Positions 11,468-22,152 of a stretch of 64,000 bases of DNA are shown piece after piece; within the stretch, counting starts at the first letter, position 1, and the number at the start of each line of letters is the position of its first letter. The notes beneath the pieces were generated by a model that was not told where the DNA came from, did no database searches, and saw nothing but the letters and a program-made list of their open reading frames with translations. The translations under genes and the position numbers were made by a program. Source of the DNA: Phoma sp. XZ068 (Eukaryota; Ascomycota; Dothideomycetes; Pleosporales; Didymellaceae); NCBI GenBank assembly GCA_004835665.1, contig RBKR01000011.1, positions 930,001 through 994,000 on the forward strand, in the 5' to 3' direction.

Positions 11468-12518
11468 ATGGGTCGTTATAAAGCACTCAACATGCCCCTT
11501 GGTATGGACTCCAACCCGTACAACCGTATGAGGGAGCAGGTGCCGATGAAGACATTCTGCGAGCTCTGCAACCGTACCATCAACACAGCCGACTGGCCGA
11601 GTCACAAGAACTCGAAGCCACACCAGGCCCTTGAGAAGGCCGAGAAGGACAAGGAGAATGACAAGGCCAACAACAACGGCACCGACCCCCGGGGCGATGA
11701 GGCTTTTGGCTTCACGTCAGATGGTGGCTTCAACCTCACCGCTACTGACACTGGAACTGACGGCTGGGGAGTCTCTGGCGAATCAAGCAATGGCTTCGGT
11801 ACTTCTAGCTATGGCAACAAGACTGGCGGTGGCGGAGGCGATCGTGCTTGCTTCGGCTGCGGCGAGGTTGGTCACACTAAGCGCGACTGTCCCAAAGGAG
11901 GCGCTTCTGGAGGCCGCGCGTGCTTTGGCTGTGGTAAAGTTGGCCACAACAAGCGTGACTGTCCCAAGGGAGGCTCTGGCGGAGGTGGCCAGGCTTGCTT
12001 CAACTGTGGCAACGAAGGGTATGCCATCATGCTGAGACTGACCGAATACTGCTGACTCCTTTAGTCACCGCAAGATGGACTGTCCCGAGCCGCTCAAGCC
12101 TCGCGCTGGTGGTGGAGGAGGCCGTGCCTGCTTCAACTGCCTTCAGCCAGGTCACAACGCTTCTGACTGCCCTGAGCCACGCGTCGAGCGCTGCCGCAAC
12201 TGCGATGCTGAAGGTCACCACAGCAGGGAGTGTCCTCAGCCCAAGGACTGGAGCCGGGTCAAGTGCAAGAACTGCTACAAGTTCGGCCACGGCGAGAAGC
12301 GATGCCCCGAGCCTGCTGGTGGTGCCGACACCTACGGTGGAGGTGGTGGCGGATGGGATGCTGCTCCTGACTCTGGCGCTTCTGCTGGAGGTTGGGACAA
12401 TGCTGGAGATCCCCCTGCTGCTGTCGGCGGCTGGGGCGACGATGCTGGTGCTGGTGCTGATGCTCAGGAGTCGTCCGGCGACTGGGCTGATCAAGCCAAT
12501 GCCGCTGCTCAGTGGTAG
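11468..12518 (+). CDS. CCHC zinc-knuckle RNA-binding protein (Gis2/CNBP-like) with GW/WG tail
   Basis: Two exons, 11468-12018 and 12065-12518 (46-nt intron inside the third knuckle), give 334 residues. Near the N-terminus is a U1/JAZ-type C2H2 finger (C31, C34, H46, H52). Six CCHC knuckles (C-X2-C-X4-H-X4-C) run from about residue 128 to 264, e.g. CFGCGEVGHTKRDC and CKNCYKFGHGEKRC, joined by Gly-rich linkers. The last 70 residues are Gly/Ala/Asp-rich with Trp at 281, 294, 307, 324 and 334, mostly next to Gly or Asp; another DGWG lies before the knuckles. CNBP/Gis2 proteins bind single-stranded nucleic acid and act in translation and mRNA granules. This protein is longer than Gis2, and both the finger and the tail are additions. 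The ATG has a strong context (AGCAGCCATGG). Confidence 0.92.
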
Positions 12519-14126
12519 ACTGCTACAGTCATCCGACAATCTACTGACAAGATGTTCGTTCGTTTAAGCGTTACTTGTCCGGATTGTAAGTCGGAGCAAC
12601 GATTTCACGCATGGAATGAAAAGGATTACAAGGAAAGGATGAGCGACCGGTAGCTCATACCTGGATGGGCACTTATGTGCAATACAATGTTGCTGGCTTC
12701 GAGTCACCGCATCAGAGGAGTTCGATCACGTACACTAGGTAAACCCGAGATAACAATGGTTTGGATCTCATATGCCTTTTCCATGTGACACTTCGGACTT
12801 AGTATTACCTGTGCTTGACAAAACTCATAACACCTGGGGAGAGTGCACAAATTCACGAGCCTGGTACATGTATGGTAAGACGTCGAGGTTTCATAGTCAC
12901 TAGGATATACAAGCATCTGTTGAGACTTGTCGTCCGCATTGGGGAATGCACGATGTGTGGGGTCGGAAGTCAGAGGGCCGAGGCAGCCGCAAGTGATTGG
13001 CGGCGCCGGGTTGATGCCAGACGTCTCTCGAGCGTGGGACAGCAGGGCAAACAACAAAAGCCATGCAACAAGCACCCATTTGCAGCGAGTGCATAGGGTT
13101 CCCCTCATGCTGGGCCTGCCAAGGGCGCACAGTGGCATTGTTTCTGTTGCGCCCTTGCCGGCGGGACGAAGACTCGACGTGGTGCAGCTTCGGCGGCCAG
13201 TGGTTCAGCTGGATTCATGTGCATGCCGGCGTGGGCTGCGGACATGTCGGCGACGATTGGCCTCCTGCGGACCAGCGCACTCGCACAGGTTTTGACAGCG
13301 AAGAAGGCAGCCCACGGCGATGCAGCAGTGCGACTGGCGTGCCCCGGGCTCGAGTCACCAAGTCACGTCGGCGGTTCAAGCGAGCCAAGCGTGGTGCTGA
13401 ATGGGCGCCGGTTTGGGAGGGCCCGGTTTAGCAGGGCATGGTGGACCCTGGTCTAGATGTGGCACTCGTGAGGATCTTTGACAGAGTGTGGGTTGTCCCT
13501 GGACTAAATGGAGGAGTTGGCGGTGAGCTGTGCATGCTGCTATATCCCGCGGTGCCCCCTTTGCAGTCGGCCTTTGTCAAACGCTCTCTCCTGCGGCCTG
13601 CTCTCTGTCCAACACGGTGTTGTTATTCCTACCGAGCGTTCGGCGGCTGTGTGCAGACGAATCCCGCGCCCGCTCCCTGTCACAACCTGGACTTGTTCCG
13701 ACGTTAATCTCCCAGCAAGACCGGGGCTTTCCTGCAGCCTCGCCGAAGCCGCATACCCGCCGACCACTCGATCTGCAACAGCGCATCCCCACGGCTCAAC
13801 AGGCAGCGAACTCGAACAAAGTGCCATTTGTGACTCGCGCAGGCTGCACGGTCAGCTGGAATCCCTCGGGCCTGTCTGACGAGTAAACGCCGAGCAGCGG
13901 CGCAGGTTGACGGTCACGCTTCTGTGGTCAGCACCTCCGGCAGAAGGAGCGACAGCACACTTCAGCGCAGCGACGCCTGCTTGCCACACCACCGCAAACC
14001 AAACACCGACAAAGACGGCCATCTGCGAGCAGCCGCAACAGCAGCCGCAACAACACCGTTACATTGCTGCACACAACAGCCTACAACAATCACTTGTTCG
14101 CCCAGGAACAACTGCACACCGCGACC
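12519..14126. other. 1.6-kb intergenic region, no supported gene
   Basis: Several 70-140-codon frames occur on both strands from 12700 to 13880, but they overlap each other and lack domains or splice-consistent extension. The stretch probably holds the 3' end of the zinc-knuckle gene and the promoter of the gene at 14127. Confidence 0.5.
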
Positions 14127-14984
14127 ATGCACCGCAAAAATCCCATCTCCGTGCTCGTCTACAGCCAGCTCTTCCCCTCGCCCTCGCCGACAGACCCGCC
14201 CTCGTTCTCGGCGCACCTCTCCAAGAACCTCGTCGGCGAAGTCCGCATCGAAACGGCCAACTTCTACGGCTCGCTCGACACCATCGAAGCGCGGTATCCG
14301 GGGCTCAACTACGCCCACGGACCGCACCGCAAACGCCTGGGGCGCTTCCCGCACCACCGCCGCCTCTTCGACGCCTTCGACCGCCTCGGGCTGACCGAGA
14401 GCGAGATCCAGGGGTTCTGCCGGTGGGAGGGCACGCTGTGGGCGCGCGAGCGCTACGAGCGCGACGAGGGCGTCCGCGTCGTCGACACAACGGGCATGGA
14501 GATTGGCGAGTGGGTCGACAACCGCCACAGCCGGCTCGCCTCCCGGAAAGGCATCAACGTCAAGACAGATATTGAGGTGGAAATCGAGCGCGTCCCCACG
14601 ACGGCCGAGGGCGCCGGCGAGCCGCGCTTCACCACGGCAGATACAGAGATGGCGGACTCGGAGGAGAGCGAGGACAGCGAAGACGACGCCCAGGACGAAC
14701 TGGATGCGAGTGTGGGCTTTGAACTCAACGCCCGCCTCCTGCATGCCGCCGCGCTGCGCGACCAGGGCGCAAACGTCCCCATGGATCCAGAGTGGGAAGC
14801 CTATCTCAAAGAAGCCCAGGAGCGCGGCGAACTCAACATCGACGCTACGCGCGAGGCGCTGCGGACCATGGCCGGCCAGCTCGTGCAGATGGGGCAACAG
14901 GCTGCGGCCGCTGCAGCAGGCGAGAACGCACAGCAAGATCTCGAGCATCCGCAGGCGTTTCAACATCCTGCGGCGCCGGCATAG
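14127..14984 (+). CDS. Unrecognised acidic protein, 285 residues
   Basis: Single exon. The ATG at 14127 (context GCGACCATGC) was chosen because the frame upstream of it has no ATG. The N-terminal about 150 residues look folded, with aromatic/His-rich segments such as NYAHGPHRKRLGRFPHHRRL and GFCRWEGTLWARERYERDEG. A very acidic stretch follows (EMADSEESEDSEDDAQDE, about residues 172-192), then an Ala/Gln-rich helical C-terminus (LVQMGQQAAAAAAGENAQQ). There is no signal peptide or membrane segment. I do not recognise a family; the acidic belt suggests a nuclear or chromatin-type protein, but this is only an inference. Confidence 0.78.
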   Translation: MHRKNPISVLVYSQLFPSPSPTDPPSFSAHLSKNLVGEVRIETANFYGSLDTIEARYPGLNYAHGPHRKRLGRFPHHRRLFDAFDRLGLTESEIQGFCRWEGTLWARERYERDEGVRVVDTTGMEIGEWVDNRHSRLASRKGINVKTDIEVEIERVPTTAEGAGEPRFTTADTEMADSEESEDSEDDAQDELDASVGFELNARLLHAAALRDQGANVPMDPEWEAYLKEAQERGELNIDATREALRTMAGQLVQMGQQAAAAAAGENAQQDLEHPQAFQHPAAPA

Positions 14985-15603
14985 CCGACGTCTCTTCCCC
15001 CCGATGCATGGGCGTGGGACTCTTTTAACCCCCGCTTTCACATATTACTAGCTCTGGGTTTGCGTATGCACTGCATGGCGTTTCTGCACATAGAGGCGTT
15101 TCGTTTGGGTTCCTTGCGCACGAACACGAATTGCTGGATTGGCTTTACTTTACTTGAATTAAACTGGATTGACTTGCCTTGGATAGGAATGCTTTGGTTG
15201 GATAGGATACCCCGGTTTGAACGCTGGGTTTGGGTAATGCACGGCGTTGCATTGGATTGGGTGCGTGTACATAGACTTTTGGGCCGCATGGGATGGGATG
15301 GGATGCCATGGTATGGTTTGGCTGCGGCGGTCACGATTGCATGGTAGCATAAGGCATAATTGAGCATTGACGTAGTGGATTGTTCGTCTGAATTGTCGTT
15401 TCTGCATTGTCGTTTCTGCATTATTTCGTGTGCCATGGGCTGTGTGGGATGTCATGGACTAAGTGAAGCTTGCCTCTGGCAATAGCCTGGCTGACGCCTT
15501 CACAGCCATGGACTAAGTAACAGCTTCTGTAATAACCTCTCTGCGGAGGCACTCAGCATCTCATACCTCAGGCATGTACTTGCAATCACTTCCTCCTCCT
15601 GCC
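14985..15603. other. Convergent intergenic region with short degenerate repeats
   Basis: 3' sides of two convergent genes. It is T/G-rich on the + strand from about 15130 to 15330. It contains three GGGAT units at about 15289-15303, a 14-bp tandem duplication at 15392-15419, and a degenerate 35-bp pair starting CATGGACTAAGT at 15453 and 15507. No gene is seen. Confidence 0.5.
15392..15419. repeat. 14-bp perfect tandem duplication
   Basis: The unit ATTGTCGTTTCTGC occurs twice back to back (15392-15405 and 15406-15419). It lies in the 3' intergenic space between two convergent genes. Confidence 0.9.
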
Positions 15604-16458
15604 TCATCCCAACCTCTTCCCCGACCCTCCAAACCCAAATCCCCCCGCGCCCCGCTTCGCGCCCCTCGTCTGCCTCCCACTCCCACCCTCCTGGTCAATA
15701 TCCATAGCATCCTCGTCTCCATACCCCACCGGCCCACGCTTCCCCGTGCTCTTCTCATCACTCGTCTGCACCTCTATCGCGCGCTCCTTCTTCCGCCGCA
15801 GCTTCTCCCGCTCCACAGCATCGCTCTTCACCTTCTCGACCTGCGCCTCGAGATCAGCAAGCGCGGCGTCGCACCGCTGGCTCCACGTCTGCAGCGTGGA
15901 TTGCAGCGCGGGGAGGGAACCAGGGGCTAGATCGCGCAGCGGGGCGATGGAGGTCACGGAGACGAGGGAGTGGGCCGGGTCGAGGGTGGCGGTTAGCAGG
16001 CCGGCGTAGATGGCGGTTGTGAGGAGCTCTTCGAGGGCGCGGGGTGTGGGCAGGTCGAGGGCGGCGAGGAGGTGTTTGTAGGTGAGGGTTGCGTGGGAGC
16101 GGGAGAGCGGGAGGAGCGAGAGGAGCAGCAGCTTCTGGTGTTGTTGGGCCGAGAGCTTGGGGAGCTCAGGGCGTGCTGGGGGGGTTAGCTTGGATGGTCA
16201 TTATAGAATGATTGACGCACACTTGTAGTCTTCCCATGTCCCCCAGGCGAAGATCTCGAGCAGTGTCAGGTACGGCGCGTGCTCTGGTGAGCTCCTCAAG
16301 TCCTGGATATTGGGTGTCTGCAGGAGCTCGGCAAACACATAGGTGTTGGGTGCACTCGTTGCCTGCACGACCAGGTCCGAGGCGGCGCGCGGCGATGTAG
16401 CCGACTTGCTGAGGGCGAGGAAGGGCTCCAGCGCGTTGAGCGCCTTGGTCTGCTCCAT
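15604..16458 (-). CDS. csn7: COP9 signalosome subunit 7 (PCI domain)
   Basis: Two exons on the minus strand, 16458-16221 and 16175-15604 (45-nt intron GTGCGTC...CCCCAG), give 269 residues. The helical N-terminal part contains LLEIFAWGTWEDYK, which splices to SRPELPKLSAQQHQKLLLLS. This is followed by the winged-helix half of a PCI domain (TYKHLLAALDLPTPRALEEL, then TAIYAGLLTATLDPAHSLV), a CSN7-like arrangement. A coiled coil (about 190-215) and a Gly/Arg-rich tail end the protein. CSN7 is a structural PCI subunit of the signalosome that removes Nedd8 from cullin ligases; in filamentous fungi the complex governs development and secondary metabolism. The start at 16458 was preferred over in-frame upstream codons because the extra N-terminus is Arg-rich and unlike the family. 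The coding strand switches from C-rich to G-rich toward its 3' end. Confidence 0.88.
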
Positions 16459-17623
16459 CTCGGCCGGGGTGGCGTGAGGGCGTGCCGGTGCTAGTGGAGC
16501 TTGTTTGGTGCGGCTGGTGAGCTTGTGGTGTTGATGTCGTAGGCAGCTCTGGCCTTGGCGTCTGGCGGCGTCGAGGGCGTTTGCCCCACTCGGGCTGCCC
16601 CACGGTCTGCGCGCTAGTGGCCCCATGCCATTTGCTGTGAATGGCCATGTCTTGTCCGTCGCCCGCGAGGCTGTGGCCGACGCAGGCGAGGGATCGTGTT
16701 TCACTCGCCCTGAGCCTATCCGGAACATGAAACGTGCTCCTCGACGTTTTGCGAGACATGGGAATCGACGCCCACGCCTGTGCACGGGTTGCTGCCAGCG
16801 CGACATGCCCGTGAGCACATTTGCATGTTCGACGAGCGTGTCCTCTTTGTTTGGGTCAGCGCCCTAGTCACGGCTCCAGACTGCTCTCACCAACGCGACA
16901 AGCGAGCCTGTTTGTCCAAATGCCGTCTCGACCCCAGCTGGCCTGCAGGCTCGCTCGCTTGCCGTGCCGAATTGAGCGCGGGAATACCTGAGGCTGCGCT
17001 CGTCTCAGCTCGGCGTCGTCTGAGATGGTCGAGGACCTGCCCGTTTCAGCAGCGCTATCATCGCCGCAGTGCAGAACGCCGACGGTATAAGCAACGAGCG
17101 AACATGGCAGTCGTGGCTCTGTTCTCCGCCTCTTCTCATCTTAATCCCCTCAATGCCATCCATCTCCCTAATCTCTGATCCTGCCTTGTGACTGCGGTGC
17201 ACAGCGCGACATTGAAGCGCATTCAGCCCAGCGATCTATTCAAAGCAGCCCAATCACCGGCGCACGGGAGTCCCCACCCTGCCGGCCCGCCAGCGTACAG
17301 AGTGCTTTATTCAGCGGCACCGCGCTTCCTGCCCGGCGACACATTAATCTATCGCACATCTGGCAATACTGAAGCTGGTCTTCTGCTGCTGGCACCCGCA
17401 CACCTTTCCTCTCCTTCCTCGCTAACCCCTACGGCACCCTCTCTCTCCCTCTATCCCGTCTATCGCCGTAAATCCATCCGATCCGTTCATTTTCCGACGA
17501 CTCCGCTCCATACGAGCGCCCGCACACCACGCCGCGCTGACTGTCCGCCGTGCGTACGCCCCCTAGGGCCACGAGAACACGAAAAAGGAACCCATCCAGC
17601 GCGAGCCGCTTTGCACGCTCACC
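16459..17623. other. Divergent promoter region of csn7 and the copper ATPase
   Basis: 1.2 kb between the two starts. A pyrimidine-rich run at about 17404-17465 precedes the ATPase ATG at 17624. No gene or repeat could be supported. Confidence 0.5.
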
Positions 17624-20600
17624 ATGGCTTCCACGAACAGCGCAACCGCGCACATGGCGACGACGACGCTAAAGGTCGAGGGCATGACATGCGGCGCGTG
17701 CACTTCTGCGATAGAAAGCGGCTTCCAGGGCGTGGCAGGAGTAGGAAACGTGTCTATCAGCCTAGTAATGGAGCGCGCCGTCATTTCGCACGACCCAGAT
17801 GTGATTTCTGCCGACGACGTGAGGGAGATCATCGACGACAGGGGGTTCGACGCCGAGGTCCTGTCAACAGACCTGCCAGTCATGACCGACGATCACTTTC
17901 TGAGCGACTCTGAGGACGAAGAGGATGCATTACTAGCAGACGACAGCTGGTCAACGACTACGCTCTCCGTGGGCGGTATGACATGCGGCGCCTGCACGTC
18001 TGCTGTAGAAGGCGCCTTCAAAGACGTTTCCGGAATCAAGTCCTTTAGCATATCGCTGCTCTCTGAGCGAGCCGTCATCGAGCACTGGAACAAGATCATC
18101 ACACCAGACCAGCTGGCCGAAACAATAGAAGACGTAGGATTCGACGCAAAGGTGCTGGAAACCGTTGCCGACACGCCTGCGCCCAAGAAGGGCAAGAGCG
18201 GGAAGAAGCAGAAGACAATGACTACGACAGTAGCCGTCGAGGGTATGACTTGCGGTGCTTGCACGTCTGCGATCGAGAGCGGCTTCAAGGGCGTACCTGG
18301 TGTTTTCCAATTCAACATCAGCTTACTCGCGAACCGCGCGGTGCTCGTGCACGACCCTTCCAAGTTGAGCGCTGAGAAGATCGCCGAGACCATCGAGGAT
18401 TGTGGCTTTGACGCCACCGTCCTCTCATCGGAAGATGCGACAATGCACCAGTCATCATCAACCAACGCCCCCCTCCACCTCAAAATCTACGGTCTGCCAG
18501 ACGTCGAAGCTGCGCAGGAACTGGAGGGGCTGCTCAGGAATCGGTCCGGCATCACGTCCGCACAGATCAACTTTGCAACCTCAAGAGCGATCATCAAACG
18601 TGAGCAGCAGATCATTGGGTTACGAGCCGTAGTCGAAGCCATCGAAGCAGCCGGCTACAACGCCTTGGTCTCAGACTCTGATGACAACAATGCCCAGCTC
18701 GAGTCTCTTGCAAAGACAAAAGAGATCCAGGAGTGGAGACGAGCCGTCATCTTCTCTGCATGGTTCGCCCTCCCGGTCTTCCTCACCAGCATGGTCTTCC
18801 CCATGTTGCCCTTCCTCGACTATGGCAGAATCAAAATCATACCTGGTCTCTACCTTGGGGACGTCGTCTGCCTGGCTCTCACCATCCCTGTGCAGTTCGG
18901 CATTGGCAAGCGCTTCTACATATCCGCATACAAGTCTCTTAGCCACGGCTCTCCCACTATGGATGTTCTGGTTGTTCTCGGCACCTCTGCAGCCTTCTTC
19001 TTCAGTGTTGCGTCGATGCTCGTATCCATCTTCGTACCACCCCACACCAAGCCTACCACACTTTTCGACACTAGCACCATGTTGTTCACCTTCATCAGCT
19101 TGGGCCGCTTCCTCGAAAACCGTGCAAAGGGTCAAACCTCGAAAGCACTGTCGAGACTCATGTCCCTTGCGCCCTCCATGGCTACCATCTACGCTGATCC
19201 CATCGCTGCTACGAAAGCTGCAGAGGGTTGGGACGCAGTTGACGAGAAAGACGGCGGTCGCCCTTCGATGGACGTCAACGCTGCTGAGGAACGGATGATT
19301 GCTACCGAGCTCATTGAGGTCGGCGACGTCGTTATCCTACGCCCTGGCGACAAGATCCCCGCTGACGGTACCGTAACTCGTGGTGAATCGTACATCGACG
19401 AGAGTATGGTTACTGGTGAGGCTATGCCCATCCTCAAGAAGAAGGGTGCAATCCTCATGGCTGGTACTGTCAACGGTGCTGCCCGCATGGAGTTCATTGT
19501 CACTCGTGCTGGCCGCGACACTCAGCTCAGCCAGATCGTTCGACTTGTACAGGAGGCTCAAACCAGCCGTGCGCCAATTCAGCTCCTCGCTGATACTGTC
19601 GCCGGATACTTTGTACCTATCATCATCACCCTCGGTCTCGCTACCTTTGTTGCTTGGATGGTCCTCAGCCACGTCCTACCCTACCCTCCCAAGGTCTTCC
19701 TCAACCACGCTAGCGGTGGCAAGCTCATGGTCTGTGTCAAGCTTTGTATCGCCGTCATCGTCTTCGCCTGTCCTTGCGCCCTCGGTCTCGCAACTCCTAC
19801 CGCCGTCATGGTTGGTACCGGTGTTGGTGCTGAGCAGGGTATCTTGGTCAAGGGAGGTGCTGCTCTGGAAACCGCCACTAAGATCAACCACATCGTCTTT
19901 GACAAGACCGGTACACTCACCATCGGCAAGATGAGCGTCTCCAAGGCCGATATCCAAGGCGAGTGGGCTAGCAAGAAGAACTTGTGGTGGACACTCATCG
20001 GTCTGGCCGAGATGGGCTCGGAACACCCTATTGCTAAGGCTATTGTCCGCTCCGCAAAGGAACATCTCCGCCTCGGCCCTGACGGCAGTCTCGACGGTGC
20101 TGTCGGCGACTTCGAAGCCGTAGTAGGCAAAGGTATTACCGCCAACGTCGAAGCCGCAGTCTCTGGTCCACGCACACGCTACAAGGTCCTCATCGGAAAC
20201 GCAACTTTCCTCCTCAACAACGGCGTCAACGTACCTGACCTCGTCGATGAACCCTTGACCCCTAACCCCAACGCCCGCAACCTGCACTCCCGCTCTGCCG
20301 GTATCACAACCATTCACACCGCCATCGGCACAACCTACACCGGCGCCCTCAGCCTCTCCGACACCATCAAGCCCTCCGCACGCGCCGTTGTGATCGCTCT
20401 CCAACGCCTTGGCATAACATCCTCCATTGTTACTGGTGACACTTCCGCCTCTGCCCTCGTCGTCGCAGGAGCAGTCGGCATCGACAGCGCTGACGTGCAC
20501 GCCTCCGCCACTCCGTCCGACAAGAAAGCCATCGTCGCAGACATGCAATCGCGTGGCTTCGTGGTCGGCATGGTCGGCGACGGCATCAACGACTCCCCGG

Positions 20601-21109
20601 CTCTCGCATCCGCAGACATTGGTATCGCTCTATCCACAGGCACAGATGTAGCTATGGAAGCAGCTTCCATTGTACTCATGTCAAACGCCGACCTACTTGC
20701 AATCCCCGCAAGTCTGTGTCTCAGCCGCGCGATTTTCCTCAGAATCAAGCTGAACCTCGCATGGGCATGCATGTACAACTTCGTCGGCCTCCCCTTCGCC
20801 ATGGGCTTCTTCCTCCCCTGGGGTCTCTCACTGCACCCCATGGCCGCCGGCGCCGCAATGGCATGCTCCTCCGTCTCCGTCGTCCTGTCATCCCTCCACC
20901 TCAAGTTCTGGCACCGCCCCAGCTGGATGAAAGTCTCGCACCTCGACCCCGGCGCGGAACTCCCCGACAACGAAAAGGAAACCGAGAAGATGGAGCAACC
21001 CGGCGTATTCAGCACGGCTCGCGACTGGGTCACCGATAGCTGGGCTGCGTGGCGACGCAACAAGGAAGAGGCGCGATATGTCCCGTTGCAGGACATGGGC
21101 GAGCGTTAA
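17624..21109 (+). CDS. ccc2: Copper-transporting P1B-type ATPase (CCC2/ATP7 type)
   Basis: Single exon of 1161 residues; ATG in context CACCATGG. Three N-terminal heavy-metal-associated domains each carry GMTCGAC (metal-binding Cys at 23/26, 121/124 and 210/213). A fourth HMA-like domain (about 285-355) keeps the fold-like sequence but lacks the CxxC. The catalytic core follows: TGEAM actuator loop, intramembrane CPC at 716-718, phosphorylation motif DKTGTLT with Asp760, SEHP at 799-802, and GDGINDSPAL from about 985. About eight membrane helices are expected. Family role: pumps Cu(I) into the late secretory pathway to load multicopper oxidases such as Fet3 and laccases. The C-terminal about 90 residues are charged and cytosolic. 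CPC plus SEHP rather than CPx4-metal variants supports copper over zinc/cadmium. Confidence 0.96.
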   Translation: MASTNSATAHMATTTLKVEGMTCGACTSAIESGFQGVAGVGNVSISLVMERAVISHDPDVISADDVREIIDDRGFDAEVLSTDLPVMTDDHFLSDSEDEEDALLADDSWSTTTLSVGGMTCGACTSAVEGAFKDVSGIKSFSISLLSERAVIEHWNKIITPDQLAETIEDVGFDAKVLETVADTPAPKKGKSGKKQKTMTTTVAVEGMTCGACTSAIESGFKGVPGVFQFNISLLANRAVLVHDPSKLSAEKIAETIEDCGFDATVLSSEDATMHQSSSTNAPLHLKIYGLPDVEAAQELEGLLRNRSGITSAQINFATSRAIIKREQQIIGLRAVVEAIEAAGYNALVSDSDDNNAQLESLAKTKEIQEWRRAVIFSAWFALPVFLTSMVFPMLPFLDYGRIKIIPGLYLGDVVCLALTIPVQFGIGKRFYISAYKSLSHGSPTMDVLVVLGTSAAFFFSVASMLVSIFVPPHTKPTTLFDTSTMLFTFISLGRFLENRAKGQTSKALSRLMSLAPSMATIYADPIAATKAAEGWDAVDEKDGGRPSMDVNAAEERMIATELIEVGDVVILRPGDKIPADGTVTRGESYIDESMVTGEAMPILKKKGAILMAGTVNGAARMEFIVTRAGRDTQLSQIVRLVQEAQTSRAPIQLLADTVAGYFVPIIITLGLATFVAWMVLSHVLPYPPKVFLNHASGGKLMVCVKLCIAVIVFACPCALGLATPTAVMVGTGVGAEQGILVKGGAALETATKINHIVFDKTGTLTIGKMSVSKADIQGEWASKKNLWWTLIGLAEMGSEHPIAKAIVRSAKEHLRLGPDGSLDGAVGDFEAVVGKGITANVEAAVSGPRTRYKVLIGNATFLLNNGVNVPDLVDEPLTPNPNARNLHSRSAGITTIHTAIGTTYTGALSLSDTIKPSARAVVIALQRLGITSSIVTGDTSASALVVAGAVGIDSADVHASATPSDKKAIVADMQSRGFVVGMVGDGINDSPALASADIGIALSTGTDVAMEAASIVLMSNADLLAIPASLCLSRAIFLRIKLNLAWACMYNFVGLPFAMGFFLPWGLSLHPMAAGAAMACSSVSVVLSSLHLKFWHRPSWMKVSHLDPGAELPDNEKETEKMEQPGVFSTARDWVTDSWAAWRRNKEEARYVPLQDMGER

Positions 21110-22152
21110 GCGTGATGCATTTCTCGGGGCGCTTGTTGTTTTTGAATAGTTCTTTTGTTGATATACCTCCTCTGTCGAGGGTTTCCTTGTTGTTGTATTG
21201 CAAGTAGTTTGCGGGTCTGTGTATATACCAATTGACTCGCGATAATCTTACTAATTGCTGTCGATATCGTCTACTATTGCATGTGTTGTTTGGGTTGTTG
21301 ATGTCTGCGAGGAAGTTTCGATATCGCTGACGGACCAGCGTGGAAATGAACTATGCGACCTTCATGGTGGTGTTGGCAGATTATGTTTTTATACCATCAA
21401 CAGCTCATTCTAATAGTTCAACGTGCTTCACGATACACAGACATCCCAGTCCATGTCTTGCGAGACCAGCGCCCATATAATTTCTATGTCTTTAGTGGTT
21501 TGACTGACGGCAGTGTAGAGTCAGCTTGGTGGGAATGATGGATAACGCGAATGCCATGAATACTGGAAAACCATTGAACATGCCATCAACATACTCGGTG
21601 ACCAATTGATACACTTGATCAATGTGTTCGACCGCCTACACGACGATATAATGCAGCTTTGCAAGTCGGATTTCATCAAAGAAATGGGCAACGCCGCATT
21701 GGTATCTAAATTCCGAATTCATCACACCATCGAAAATACAATCCTGGCAATACCAAGTCCAACCAGGATTATGCGCACATATGAAGGAGCTGAGGCAGAT
21801 TGTACATGTGCACTCTTTAGTTAACGATCAGCATGAACCTGAAATGATTCCAAGTAAAAAGGATTGAGTGAAAAAAGTACGACTCGTTATCATCACGCAA
21901 TCGAGGCTAGAGTGCCGCAGCCTCGGCGCTTTTCCACGTCCCGACACCCAACAGAAATGTCTTCCGAAGCTTGACACCCACAAGCACGGCAGCGAAGCTT
22001 CTTCTGGTACTGCTCTAGCTTCTTAAGCCGCAACGCCCGCTACCCCAGCAGACGCCGCTCGCGGACTCTGCCTGCCGGACGCGTGGTAATACGAAGAACG
22101 CCATCGTTCGGGCCTTTTTCGCAATCTGTGGATTTGGGTACAAGTTCAGAGC
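21110..22152. other. Intergenic region between copper ATPase and amino-acid permease
   Basis: About 1 kb, more A/T-rich than the flanking genes. It holds the 3' end of the ATPase transcript and the permease promoter. No supported gene. Confidence 0.5.
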
